Shown: positions 1 to 9,450, numbered from the stretch's first letter. The stretch is 58,731 nucleotides of DNA from Verrucomicrobiota bacterium (GCA_030749225.1 JASMKO010000117.1:1-58731); one strand, 5' to 3'. Numbers and translations: made by a program. Notes: a model not told the origin generated them from the letters alone.

Positions 1-2
1 AT

Positions 3-440
3 AGAAATTTAACAGAAACAGAATTTAATACAATATATGAATTTTTAAGATGTAAATTTAAAAATCATTCACTATTAATCATTTCCGATGATGTAGGTTG
101 TAAACATTACAAAACTTATACAGACAAATGGAACTATGAAATTTTGTTTTCTAAGGATTACTCACCCGATTTTTTGGGTGATGCAAATTTACTTTTAAGA
201 AGTGAATTTTACTTTGCGTTGAGAGGCGGGGGCATTAGCTCATTTGCCATATATTCAAATATACCCTATATGATAATTTGCCCTATTATCCACGATATAA
301 GTTGGAAGCCAGGACAATATGTACCGTGGCAAACAAAACAACAGGTATTAATCGAAGCAACAATTTTGATGCCAGAAATATTTAATTTAACAGATCAATT
401 AATAAAAAATATGGGCGTGAAGCCCATCAAACACATATAA
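3..440 (+). CDS. C-terminal part of an unidentified AT-rich ORF (cut by window start)
   Basis: The frame is open from the first bases of the window and ends at a TAA at 438-440, giving at least 145 residues with no start codon visible, so only the C-terminal part is present. I do not recognise the family with certainty. A segment with a Gly-Gly-Gly-Ile-Ser-Ser motif followed by hydrophobic residues (about residues 75-100 of the visible part) resembles the donor-side loop of some GT-B-type or polysaccharide-biosynthesis proteins. That assignment is a weak inference, helped by the sulfotransferase and glycosyltransferase genes that follow. Base composition is strongly AT-rich like the next two genes and unlike everything after about 5.6 kb, which suggests it belongs to the same acquired surface-glycan island. 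Confidence 0.5.
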   Translation, partial: RNLTETEFNTIYEFLRCKFKNHSLLIISDDVGCKHYKTYTDKWNYEILFSKDYSPDFLGDANLLLRSEFYFALRGGGISSFAIYSNIPYMIICPIIHDISWKPGQYVPWQTKQQVLIEATILMPEIFNLTDQLIKNMGVKPIKHI

Positions 441-906
441 GTGAAGTTAACTAATTAATTGAAAAGTAACACTCTAAATTGGCCTTAATGCATTAAGATG
501 AAAGAATAACACATTCAAATTGTGAAATTTTCAAGAAAGACAATATGCTGGATGGTAAAAGGGATTATAGGCAATATGTTAAAGTAATCATGGTAATGAC
601 ATTAAATGTATTTATAAGCATATGTCTAATGCAGAATTAACAGAATACCCATCAACCATTTCTGAATATGCCAAAAACTGGTAGTACTAGGACGTATAAT
701 GAAGACGCAATAAATTTACTACTTTAAACAAATAAACACGCTAAAAAAAGAAGGACATGAGAGTTTGGATAACTCGATCAAAAGAAATCCTGAACATTGC
801 TACCACTTGGAGTTGTGGCATGGTGGGTTTCACCTTAAAATACTCGGCCCGAGGTCGAAGAATGCGGGTAGGTAATTAAAGTTATAAAAAGTAATAAAAT
901 TTAATT
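441..906. other. AT-rich gap with no convincing gene
   Basis: This 466-base gap between two AT-rich genes contains many stop codons in all frames. The only feature of note is a 40-codon ORF at 757-879. The sequence could be a decayed gene or simply a promoter region for the gene starting at 907. A purine-rich stretch just before 907 gives no strong ribosome binding site. No inverted repeats or tRNA-like structure were recognised. Confidence 0.4.
757..879 (+). pseudogene. Possible 40-residue remnant or small ORF
   Basis: An ATG at 757 is preceded by a short AAGGA-like purine stretch and opens a 40-codon frame ending at TAA 877-879. The first residues (Met-Arg-Val-Trp-Ile-Thr-Arg) look like the first beta strand of a Rossmann-type or glycosyltransferase N-terminus, but the frame ends at once. 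This could be the start of a degraded glycosyltransferase gene or a chance ORF. No function is assigned. Confidence 0.2.
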
Positions 907-3864
907 ATGTTTAGTCATGAGGTAAATTCAAAAATTGGCCTGACTGGGCAAATATTAATACATACTAATGTGGTTCTCAATTATTTCATTAATAATAGTA
1001 ACAAGATCAGAGAGTGTGTGGATGAACTTTGTATTGGGGTAAGTTCCTGTTTTTACAAAAAATTGTCTCAGTCAGTCAATTTAGATCATTACGCATTAAA
1101 AATTGTGATAATAGAACCTGATATATATATTGAGGGCGAAAAAAATTATGACTATTCATACTCATTGTTAAATAAATGCTCTACATATATGTGGAGATGC
1201 ACATTATCGAATAATATAGATGATATAGCGAATTACTTTAAAACAATTTATCATGCAATATATTACGAAAATTCTTCAATCTACAATATAGTTCAAAAAG
1301 GTTATGATGTTGAAAGATGCAGTTTCACAGAGTTGTGGCTTTGGAGAAGTGATACAAATTATTGCTTTAACGGAATAACAATGGCAAATAACAAGCGTGA
1401 GCTTGTAAAGCCAAAAATTTTAGATACCGAGCAACATAAGAAATCATATAATTTAAAGTACACTACAAATAATATTTTTAATAATACGGTATATTGTGTC
1501 ATGGGTATGCATCGATCAGGAATTTCTAAAATCACTGAAAAATTAGGGATGGCAGGAATCGAAATGGGTGATCGTTTAATAGGTGCTGATACTGACAAGT
1601 TAGTGCATAATTTTAGAGGTCGCTGCGAGAATTTTGATGAAATTTCCATCAACAACAAGATATTGTCACAAAATAGTAATTATGATCAAAATTTAAACTG
1701 GATGTATGGAAATCTTAAAAAAATTCGAAATAAAGAAAAAAACAATGACAATATCATTAATTTTGTAAGGCAGTTAGATTCAAATAATTCTTGGGCGTTG
1801 GCAGATCCGAGACTAGTGCTGACTTTTCCGTATTGGTATGAGCAAATTAAAAATATTAAAATAGTTGTAATAATAAGATGCCCTTTGTCCGTAGCCAATT
1901 CATTGCATATTCGAGATGGATTGCTTTTATCAGAAGGTATTAATTTATGGATTAAGTATTATAAAATATTAATTCATATAATTGAATCTTATTCCATAGA
2001 TTATTTATTTGTAGACTATGACCTTATCACAATTAAAGAAAAAGAAATAGATTGCAAAATATCTCATTTTCTGAATTTGCCGCATAAAAATATAACATGT
2101 AATTATAGTATAAATCAGAAAACATATATAAATAATGACTTATTAAAACCATATTGTAATTCATTTAAACAAAAAGAAATCGAGGAAATATACAAATATT
2201 TTAGTGACGATAAGGTGGTTTTGAATGTAAATGTACAAAAAATAATTTTAATCAAAGTAACAGATCATAAACATTTTGGCGTAAAAATAGTCCAGAAAGA
2301 AAATAATCATTCGATAAAATCTAAATTATTAAAAATAAAATATGATGAGTTAAGAGATTATATAAAAGAAAATAGTATTGATCAGGTTTTGTTTTTATTT
2401 AATGACTCAGATAAATTGGAAGAATTAATTGTTGAAAATATAAAATATAAAAGCAATAATATCTATGAATACAAAGATGTGAAGTTAAGGTTGAAGGAAA
2501 GGATAATTAATGAAACGCAGATAAAGTATAGCACAGAATATGGTTTAAGTTTGCAGGAATCTTTAATTAGGCTTGCCATCCAACTCCCTGCGAGTTTTTA
2601 TGTAAAACAAGATATAGTGCATCCTAGGTTGATGTTATTTTTTAAGCATACAATAGAATCATATGGGTTAAGCATCCAGACTATTAACATTGATTCAAAA
2701 ATTGAAAATGGGTCAAATCTATTAAGTAAAATTGATGAATATAATTATAGCCTACGATATCTTTTAATCACAAATAATTACCCCATTTCACACGACACCA
2801 TCGAATCATTGTTAAGTCAGGCAGATTATAATCAATATGTAACTTGTGCCGACCTGAAAAAGAACTTGGTGAAGCACTTGAAATTTATCGAAACTGAAGA
2901 ATATGATCTTCTTATATTAGAGTATATTCATAGTACTTTTATTAAACATATTTTAAGTGAGAAAAATTTTTATAAAAAATTTCTAGGCGATAAAATATAT
3001 ATATTTTTAAGTCGATTGCACTTTCAAAAATGTTTGTCGGATGATGAGGAAGTGAAAAAAATAAACAAAAATTATGAAGAATTGACAAATCTAATAAAAA
3101 CAAATGAAAATAAAGATGTTGTAATTATGGGTTGCGGAAAATCTTTATTGGATATAGATGATAATAAATTACTGACATTTTGCAAAGACAAGGTAGTAAT
3201 AGGAGTAAGCCAATCATTTTTAAGATTTATGCCTGACATCATTATATCTTCATACATAACAACCGTTATTATGGCAAAAGAGAAAATAAAGAATAGCAAA
3301 ACAAAAATTATACATTGTAAAAAATTAATCACAGATTCAGGTATTGAAAATACATTGGCAGTGCAAAGATGTTTGTATGATGGAGAACTAAATAAAACTT
3401 TGGATATTATTCCAATTCTAAAAACCCAGAACAATATTGCGTTAATGGCGAGTTCATTAGCAATAATATTTAATCCAAAAAAAATTTATTATTTAGGTGT
3501 AGATCTCGATGAACAACCACATTTTTATGAATTAGATGATTATTATTATAATGCACAATGTGCACTAGAACAAAGTCCAAGATTTAAAGCTAATTCAAAT
3601 TTAGCAGGAATAGACCATGAATATGATAATTATTTTGTCAGGATCAATTTAATGACTCATTTATATGAGTCAAAACAAAAAACAACAGAAGAAAACAGTA
3701 TCCCTAAAAGGCATAATACCAAAACTCCGTTTATAGTTAATGGAGTGCTAGAAGCTTTTAATAATATATATAAAAAATATTACGACGATAACAAGATCGA
3801 ATATTACGTGTTAACTAAAAATTCTAGATTAAGTGAAATAGGTTTTAATTATCATGAATTATGA
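907..3864 (+). CDS. Sulfotransferase fused to a MAF/MptE-like (DUF115-type) domain
   Basis: The protein has 985 residues. Around residues 196-215 is a sulfotransferase P-loop (Gly-Met-His-Arg-Ser-Gly), the 5'-phosphosulfate-binding loop of PAPS-dependent enzymes. An Ala-Asp-Pro-Arg and an Ile-Arg-Cys-Pro segment near residues 297-333 match the 3'-phosphate-binding region. Residues about 735-930 contain a Met-Gly-Cys-Gly-Lys-Ser-Leu nucleotide-binding-type loop and a Gly-Val-Asp-Leu-Asp motif, as in the DUF115 / motility-accessory-factor / MptE-like family used in flagellin or surface-glycan modification. GT42 sialyltransferases are an alternative for this half. The first 190 residues and the middle are unassigned. 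The stop overlaps the start of the next gene by 4 bases, so the two are probably co-translated. The gene is very AT-rich with poly-A-type codons, pointing to horizontal transfer. Role inferred: sulfation or transfer onto a surface polysaccharide or glycoprotein. Confidence 0.72.
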   Translation: MFSHEVNSKIGLTGQILIHTNVVLNYFINNSNKIRECVDELCIGVSSCFYKKLSQSVNLDHYALKIVIIEPDIYIEGEKNYDYSYSLLNKCSTYMWRCTLSNNIDDIANYFKTIYHAIYYENSSIYNIVQKGYDVERCSFTELWLWRSDTNYCFNGITMANNKRELVKPKILDTEQHKKSYNLKYTTNNIFNNTVYCVMGMHRSGISKITEKLGMAGIEMGDRLIGADTDKLVHNFRGRCENFDEISINNKILSQNSNYDQNLNWMYGNLKKIRNKEKNNDNIINFVRQLDSNNSWALADPRLVLTFPYWYEQIKNIKIVVIIRCPLSVANSLHIRDGLLLSEGINLWIKYYKILIHIIESYSIDYLFVDYDLITIKEKEIDCKISHFLNLPHKNITCNYSINQKTYINNDLLKPYCNSFKQKEIEEIYKYFSDDKVVLNVNVQKIILIKVTDHKHFGVKIVQKENNHSIKSKLLKIKYDELRDYIKENSIDQVLFLFNDSDKLEELIVENIKYKSNNIYEYKDVKLRLKERIINETQIKYSTEYGLSLQESLIRLAIQLPASFYVKQDIVHPRLMLFFKHTIESYGLSIQTINIDSKIENGSNLLSKIDEYNYSLRYLLITNNYPISHDTIESLLSQADYNQYVTCADLKKNLVKHLKFIETEEYDLLILEYIHSTFIKHILSEKNFYKKFLGDKIYIFLSRLHFQKCLSDDEEVKKINKNYEELTNLIKTNENKDVVIMGCGKSLLDIDDNKLLTFCKDKVVIGVSQSFLRFMPDIIISSYITTVIMAKEKIKNSKTKIIHCKKLITDSGIENTLAVQRCLYDGELNKTLDIIPILKTQNNIALMASSLAIIFNPKKIYYLGVDLDEQPHFYELDDYYYNAQCALEQSPRFKANSNLAGIDHEYDNYFVRINLMTHLYESKQKTTEENSIPKRHNTKTPFIVNGVLEAFNNIYKKYYDDNKIEYYVLTKNSRLSEIGFNYHEL

Positions 3865-6539
3865 GCGCCTTTGAATTATCAATAATCACGCCTGTATGCA
3901 ATAATATTATTGATACAAAGCAGTATTTGCAGCAAATAAAATACTATAACAAAACAAATTATGAGCTAATTATAATAAATAACGGATCAGAAAAAGAAAC
4001 AACTGAACTGTTAAATACGCTCACTGAAGAAAAAAATATAAAAGTCATATCAAATAAAAAAAATATGGGCTTCGGGTATGCAAATAACCAGGGGATAAAT
4101 ATTGCAGATTCCGAATATATCTGTTTTATGAACAATGATGTTCTGCTGTATCCAGGTTGGGACAAGGACTTGATCAAGCCGTTTACAAAATATGCAGACG
4201 TTGGCGCTACAGGCCCAGTCACAAATCATTGTACCGGTATTCAACAAGTTGATTATGGGTTAGATGAAATTAGTTGCACCGCTTATCGGGAAACAGCCGA
4301 AAAAAGAAGTAAAATACCAGCAGAAAATTATCGCGAAACCTTTAGGGTCATAGGATTTTGCCTAATGACCGAAACCAAGTTAATGAAAAAGATCAAAGGG
4401 TTTGATGAAGCATTTAATATTGGAAATTTTGAAGATGATGATTTATGCTTGCGGATTCTACTCAGTAAAAGAAAAATACTTATTTGTGAAAACGTTTTTA
4501 TTTACCATTTTGGAAGTAAGTCCTTCATGGAAAATAATATTAATCACTCAAAGAGTCTAAGTCATAATTCAAGGTTGCTTGCAAAAAAATGGGGTGTAAA
4601 ACTTACAGAAAATCGAGATTATAAATTCAATTTAAAACTGCTCAATGAGGAGAATATAATAAATGAAAATTATTTGAGTAATATAGACGGTGTTACGGAT
4701 GCATTTAATAATATACCTAAATGTGCTACAATTGGTAATTTAAAGAAACTCAAAGAATTGAGTTCGAGTCATGAGGTGGAGGGTGAGTATCATATGCTAC
4801 TTAATTTAAGGCCATTTCACCCCGAGGCGACACTTCAAATAATTAACTTTTACCTTGAAAATAATGACTTAGATAAAGCGGCACTGTTAGCTTCCAGACT
4901 TATCAATTTAACCCCGTTTTGGCCGTTGGCAAAAGACTTGGTTGCATCTTTCGATCAAAGAAAATTGAAAGATAATAAGAGTGATGAGAGTCAGCATAAA
5001 AGAATATCAGTTTGTATTATAACAAAGAACGAGGAGCCAAATATTGCCAGGTGCCTAGATTCTGTCCGTGATGTTGTTGATCAAATTGTTGTTGTGGATA
5101 CCGGTTCAAATGACAACACAATAACAATTGCTGAATCTTATGGTGCTGAGGTATATGGGCATGAATGGAAAGAGGATTTCTCTGAGGCAAAAAATAAGAC
5201 TTTAGAATATGCTCGTGGAGATTGGGTGTTATTTCTGGATGCAGATGAGGAACTTGCACCGGGTGCATTAGAGACATTAAAAGAAGACATGGCAAAACCC
5301 AATATTGTAGGTTATCGATTGCCGCTTGAAAATGTAGGATCCCAATTGCACGGATGTAATTATGTTCCCCGGTTAGTCCGCAACGCTCCAGGGTTGCATT
5401 TTATTGGCAAGATACATGAAACAATCCATGCTTCCGTTTTAGTTGTGATGCGGCAATGGAACATGGAGGAAACCATTGGAAAGACAAAGATTCTTCATCA
5501 TGGATATAATCCCGCAGAATTAAAAAGGAAGAACAAAATTAAACGAAATCTTGCGCTTTATGAGGATGCATTGGACGAGTTACCGGGTGAACCTTCCATC
5601 ATGATGAATTATGCCCATGACTTGAATCATGACGGCCAAGATGGGAGGGCACACCAAATCTACAGAGAAATCCTGAATATTTTTGAGCAACACAAAAAAG
5701 AGCACATAACGCCTGAAGTGCGTGAGCAGTTTATACACAACTATGGTGTGTTCTTGGCTCAGCATCAGAAGATGAAGGAGTTGAGCGAAGTGATGGCATC
5801 CAGGACGGCTCAGGAGACCGGGCCGGTCGCCAATGTACATTACATGGCCGGGTTGGGATTAATGAATTGTAACAAGTTTCAGGAGGCCATTCCTGAGCTG
5901 GAGGCATCCATAGAGAAAGCTTACGATGACACGCTGGCGCCGAGTGTCCCGGATGTCCGTACCTGGAAACCGAAACATCTCTTGGCCAACTGCCATGCGT
6001 CTATTGGCAATGAACTGCAGGCCATACGGCTTTGGGAAGAGGTGATTGAGGAGTGCGATACCTCAACAGATCCATTTCATGACTATGCTCGGTTTTTGTC
6101 AACCTTGGAACGAAACAAGGTAGCTTTGGAGGTTCTCTTGAAGGGATTAAAGGTTGAAGGGGACACTCAAAAGATTTGGGAATTAGGTTGTGGTGTCGTC
6201 AACAAGGATCCCGAACTTGCCGAAATGTCACTTGAGTGGACCGAGGAGGCATTGCAGCACCATCCTGATTCCGATGTCACTAATGTGCGGCGCGGGGAAT
6301 CGCTAATGAAGAATGGCCGATTTGCTGAAGCGACGGAGTATTTCAGCCGCCTCTCTGGCAGGGGGGAAAAAACTGCAACTGCGGCACAATTGGTTTGCAA
6401 ACAATTAAGCGACCGAGTGGACGAACATGATTTGGAGATCGCACGGGATTATGAGAAAGAGGTGGCTGCCTGGATTGACATCCTGGACAAAGCGCCTTGT
6501 GAGTTTGACCGTGAACTGGCAGAGAAGTTGATTGTTTAA
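3861..6539 (+). CDS. Tandem GT2 glycosyltransferase with C-terminal TPR-like region
   Basis: The protein has 892 residues. Residues 4 to about 235 form a GT-A (GT2) domain of the rhamnosyltransferase type, with Ile-Thr-Pro-Val-Cys-Asn, a Gly-Phe-Gly-Tyr-Ala-Asn-Asn-Gln-Gly motif and an Asn-Asn-Asp metal/nucleotide motif near residue 91. A second GT2 domain begins near residue 380 (Val-Cys-Ile-Ile-Thr-Lys-Asn-Glu-Glu) with Asp-Ala-Asp near residue 460, like the WaaE/SunS group. From about residue 590 to the end the sequence is helical and TPR-like. The ATG overlaps the previous stop by 4 bases. The first half is AT-rich, like the upstream gene. The 3' third is much richer in G and C, like the rest of the chromosome, so the composition boundary lies inside the gene at roughly 5.5-5.8 kb. 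Role inferred: building a surface glycan. A terminator follows. Confidence 0.85.
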   Translation: MSAFELSIITPVCNNIIDTKQYLQQIKYYNKTNYELIIINNGSEKETTELLNTLTEEKNIKVISNKKNMGFGYANNQGINIADSEYICFMNNDVLLYPGWDKDLIKPFTKYADVGATGPVTNHCTGIQQVDYGLDEISCTAYRETAEKRSKIPAENYRETFRVIGFCLMTETKLMKKIKGFDEAFNIGNFEDDDLCLRILLSKRKILICENVFIYHFGSKSFMENNINHSKSLSHNSRLLAKKWGVKLTENRDYKFNLKLLNEENIINENYLSNIDGVTDAFNNIPKCATIGNLKKLKELSSSHEVEGEYHMLLNLRPFHPEATLQIINFYLENNDLDKAALLASRLINLTPFWPLAKDLVASFDQRKLKDNKSDESQHKRISVCIITKNEEPNIARCLDSVRDVVDQIVVVDTGSNDNTITIAESYGAEVYGHEWKEDFSEAKNKTLEYARGDWVLFLDADEELAPGALETLKEDMAKPNIVGYRLPLENVGSQLHGCNYVPRLVRNAPGLHFIGKIHETIHASVLVVMRQWNMEETIGKTKILHHGYNPAELKRKNKIKRNLALYEDALDELPGEPSIMMNYAHDLNHDGQDGRAHQIYREILNIFEQHKKEHITPEVREQFIHNYGVFLAQHQKMKELSEVMASRTAQETGPVANVHYMAGLGLMNCNKFQEAIPELEASIEKAYDDTLAPSVPDVRTWKPKHLLANCHASIGNELQAIRLWEEVIEECDTSTDPFHDYARFLSTLERNKVALEVLLKGLKVEGDTQKIWELGCGVVNKDPELAEMSLEWTEEALQHHPDSDVTNVRRGESLMKNGRFAEATEYFSRLSGRGEKTATAAQLVCKQLSDRVDEHDLEIARDYEKEVAAWIDILDKAPCEFDRELAEKLIV

Positions 6540-6565
6540 ACCTCTTCATTTCAACATTGTTGTTG

Positions 6566-6588
6566 GCGCAAGAAATTGCGCTTTTTTT
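6566..6588 (+). terminator. Rho-independent terminator after the glycosyltransferase gene
   Basis: A six-base stem (GCGCAA at 6566-6571, TTGCGC at 6576-6581) with a GAAA tetraloop is followed directly by seven T residues. It lies 26 bases after the stop codon of the gene ending at 6539 and marks the end of the glycan operon. Confidence 0.88.
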
Positions 6589-6683
6589 GTGGCTTGGTGG
6601 ATTGTGGGGCTTGGCCAAGCGCCTGGGTGTGTTTAGGTTGTCGCTTTCCGATTTCGGCCAAGTACTTGGCTAGGCAGCGGTTA

Positions 6684-7916
6684 ATGAAGATTTCAAAAAT
6701 AGAGGCGTTTTTACTTTCCTGTCCATTGCCGAAGCCGTTGGTGCTGCCTTTTTATGGTGGTGTGCGCACGGTATTGAAGCGGGATGCTATGTATATTCGT
6801 GTCACGGCCGACAACGAGTTAGTTGGCTTTGCACCAGGGCCAGCGCACGAACGTGCGGAGCGGGAGATTCGTGAGATCATTTCTCCGTTTTTTGAAGGGC
6901 GTGAACCAAGGGCTTGGCCAAGTTTTGATTTTCAGGGCGACTTGGAACTGACCAAAACTTATCGCGCAGTGGAGATCGCAGTGATGGACTTGATGGCTCG
7001 GTATGAGGGCTGTCCGTTGAGCGAGATCGCCGGCGGGGCCAAGCGGGACCGGATCAAGCTCTATGGCAGCGCGGGGATGTACATGGAGCCGGAACGATTT
7101 GCGGAGGAGGCAGCAGCAATTGCCGGGATAGGGTTTCCTGCATACAAGATGAGGCCGGCTCGTGGACCAGAGGCCGACTTGGAGACGGTTCGGCAGATGC
7201 GGGCTGCAGTGGGGCCTGATGTTGGCCTGATGATTGATGCGCATTCGTGGTGGCGCATGGGCGACAAGACGTATTCGTCCGAGACAATTTTGGATTTGGC
7301 CAACTCGATGGCGGAGTTTGCACCGAGTTGGCTCGAGGAGCCGCTGCCACCGGAGGATCATGAGGCGTATGTCCGATTGAAAAATGAGGCCAAGTTCCCA
7401 ATCGCAACGGGAGAACATGAACCGGACGAGGCCGGCTTCATGGATTTGTTCGACAAGGGCTGCGCGGATTTCATCCAGATGGACGTTTGCTGTCAGGGCG
7501 GCTTTGCGATGGGGCAGCGAATTTTTGAAAAGGTACGCCAGCACAACCTGCGGTTTGCGTTCCACAGTTGGGGGACGAATCTTGAGGTGCTCGCTGCGGC
7601 GCATCTGGGGGTTTGTTGGGAAGAGGACGTTGTGGAGTGGCTGGAGTTTCCATGTTACTCAAACGATGGACGACCGGGCATGTATCCGTTCGCGGCGTCG
7701 GATGAAATTTTGAAGGAACCCCTGGCGATTGAGGGCGGCTATCTTGTGATGCCGGATGGACCGGGGCTAGGCATCGACGTCGACGAGAGTATCGTCGAAA
7801 AATATCCGTTCATTTCTGGGCCGTGGTCTTATTTCAAGATCGATTCCCCACCGGAGACGGTTGCGGTGACGGGCGATCACAGTGTGAAATGGGTCGAGGG
7901 CGATCCGCCAAGCTAG
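6684..7916 (+). CDS. Enolase-superfamily (mandelate racemase type) acid-sugar dehydratase-like protein
   Basis: The start is set at ATG 6684 (410 residues). The frame is open further upstream, but that extension runs over an intergenic palindrome and the preceding terminator. Catalytic features of the mandelate-racemase subgroup are visible: Lys155-x-Arg157 at the end of barrel strand 2; metal ligands Asp185, the Glu-Glu-Pro motif at 218-220 and Glu244 in a Thr-Gly-Glu-His motif; a His294 general base in a Phe-His-Ser-Trp motif; and a late Glu321. Such enzymes abstract the proton alpha to a carboxylate and typically dehydrate sugar acids (galactonate, gluconate, rhamnonate and others). The substrate cannot be read from sequence. 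The stop lies 7 bases before a GntP-type sugar-acid permease, supporting a two-gene uptake and catabolism unit. One copy of the window's repeated palindrome is inside the gene at 6913, read as Trp-Pro-Ser. Confidence 0.85.
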   Translation: MKISKIEAFLLSCPLPKPLVLPFYGGVRTVLKRDAMYIRVTADNELVGFAPGPAHERAEREIREIISPFFEGREPRAWPSFDFQGDLELTKTYRAVEIAVMDLMARYEGCPLSEIAGGAKRDRIKLYGSAGMYMEPERFAEEAAAIAGIGFPAYKMRPARGPEADLETVRQMRAAVGPDVGLMIDAHSWWRMGDKTYSSETILDLANSMAEFAPSWLEEPLPPEDHEAYVRLKNEAKFPIATGEHEPDEAGFMDLFDKGCADFIQMDVCCQGGFAMGQRIFEKVRQHNLRFAFHSWGTNLEVLAAAHLGVCWEEDVVEWLEFPCYSNDGRPGMYPFAASDEILKEPLAIEGGYLVMPDGPGLGIDVDESIVEKYPFISGPWSYFKIDSPPETVAVTGDHSVKWVEGDPPS

Positions 7917-7923
7917 ACGAAAA

Positions 7924-9435
7924 ATGGACCCGCTGATTGTACTCTTGATCGGGATGGCTGTTGTGGTTGGTGGCGTCCTTTGGCTGCGGCTGCATGCATT
8001 TGTGGCATTGATCGGCGGGGCACTGGCGGTGGGGGTATTGGCCACCCCGGAGAGGATTGAACAGTCGGTACTGCAGGACTCACGCATTCAAAAAGAGATG
8101 CTTAAACAGGCGGCCAATCGCTTCGGAGAAAACGATCCGAACCTCGCATATTTGGGCCAGATGCTGCAAGAAACCGAAGCAAAACACACAGCATCGCAGT
8201 CGGTGATATCCCGTGTGACAACCGCGTTCGGCAAGGCGTGCGGCAACCTGGGCATCCTGATTGCGATGGCGGCGATCATCGGGAAGTGCCTGTTGGAAAG
8301 CGGCGGCGCTGAGCGGATCGTTCGTTCGGCGCTGGGTTGGTTGGGTGAGAAACGAGCGCCGCTGGCTTTCACGGGCAGCGGATTCCTGCTCGGGACGCCG
8401 GTGTTTTTCGACACGGTTTTTTATTTGATGATTCCGCTTGGCAAGGCGCTTGCGATGCGGTTTCGCGAAAACTACGGGCTGTACATCATGACGATTGTGG
8501 CCGGCGCAACGATGGCGCATTCGCTCGTGCCGCCCACGCCCGGGCCGCTGTTTGTGGCGGCTCGGTTGAATGTCGACATTGGCACGATGATCTGGATGGG
8601 GATGGTGGTGGGAAGCGTGGCGTGCGCGACCGGTTATGTCTATGCCTTGTGGATGAACGGGAACAGCAAGTGGCAAGTGCCGCTGCGGGACTCCGCTGAT
8701 TCGCCTTTGGCTAAGCTTGAGGAGATTGCCAAGCGCGACGACAAATCGCTGCCGCTGCTTGGCCTATCGTTGCTTCCAGTGCTGCTGCCGATTGTGTTGA
8801 TTGCCGGCAACTCGATCCTGAAGGAGGCGGATGTTGTGCTGCCACTTGGCCTGAGTGGTGTCCTTGGCCTGCTCGGCGACAAAAACGTGGCTTTGATCCT
8901 TGCCGCGGTCATCGCGCTTGGCCTGCTCGCCTTGCAGAAACGCGGCGACAAGCAGGCGTTGGCCGATTCGGTGCAGGCGGCGCTGGCCAGTGGTGGCGTG
9001 GTAATCCTGATCACGGCGGCCGGGGCGTCGTTCGGTACGGTGCTGCAGCAGACGAACATCGCGGGACGGATTGGTGAATTGGCTGAGGATTTCAATATCA
9101 CCGGGCTTTTGGTTTTGCCGATGGCATTTTTTGTGACGGCAATAGTGCGCACAGCACAAGGCTCAGCCACGGTTTCCATGATCACGACTGTGGGGATATT
9201 CGCCGGGATGGCGGAGGGGCTGCCGTTCCATCCGGTTTACCTCGCGATGGCGATTGGCTGCGGCTCGAAGCCGTTTCCATGGATGAACGACAGCGGCTTC
9301 TGGGTGATCAACCGCATGAGCGGGATGACCATTCAGGAGTCGATTAGAAACGTGTCGTGCATGATGACTGCGATGGCGATCGACGGCTTGGCTGCGGTGA
9401 TGCTCCTTGCCTGGCTGTTCCCGATGAGCGGCTGA
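7924..9435 (+). CDS. gntP: GntP-family gluconate/sugar-acid:H+ symporter
   Basis: The protein is 503 residues long and almost entirely hydrophobic, with about 12-14 predicted membrane segments. It starts with the short amphipathic first helix typical of the GntP family. The characteristic region with Ser-Leu-Val-Pro-Pro-Thr-Pro-Gly-Pro near residue 200 and the Gly-Ser-Ala-Thr-Val-Ser motif near 415 fit the Gnt/CitMHS group. It should import a sugar acid with protons across the inner membrane. Its position 7 bases behind the enolase-superfamily gene indicates that the imported sugar acid is the dehydratase substrate. A KDPG aldolase gene (42602-43261) elsewhere in the window could take the resulting 2-keto-3-deoxy acid after phosphorylation, but a sugar-acid kinase was not found. 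The length agrees with the family, apart from an extra polar stretch at about residues 45-85. Confidence 0.85.
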   Translation: MDPLIVLLIGMAVVVGGVLWLRLHAFVALIGGALAVGVLATPERIEQSVLQDSRIQKEMLKQAANRFGENDPNLAYLGQMLQETEAKHTASQSVISRVTTAFGKACGNLGILIAMAAIIGKCLLESGGAERIVRSALGWLGEKRAPLAFTGSGFLLGTPVFFDTVFYLMIPLGKALAMRFRENYGLYIMTIVAGATMAHSLVPPTPGPLFVAARLNVDIGTMIWMGMVVGSVACATGYVYALWMNGNSKWQVPLRDSADSPLAKLEEIAKRDDKSLPLLGLSLLPVLLPIVLIAGNSILKEADVVLPLGLSGVLGLLGDKNVALILAAVIALGLLALQKRGDKQALADSVQAALASGGVVILITAAGASFGTVLQQTNIAGRIGELAEDFNITGLLVLPMAFFVTAIVRTAQGSATVSMITTVGIFAGMAEGLPFHPVYLAMAIGCGSKPFPWMNDSGFWVINRMSGMTIQESIRNVSCMMTAMAIDGLAAVMLLAWLFPMSG

Positions 9436-9450
9436 TGCCTGGCCAATGGC

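Noticed and set aside
6819-7604. 261-codon minus-strand ORF
   Set aside because: It is antisense to the enolase-superfamily gene, which has complete catalytic motifs. Such shadows are frequent in GC-rich DNA.
8080-8676. 198-codon minus-strand ORF opposite gntP
   Set aside because: Its composition (His, Arg, Gln rich) is that of an antisense shadow, and the plus-strand gene is a clear transporter.
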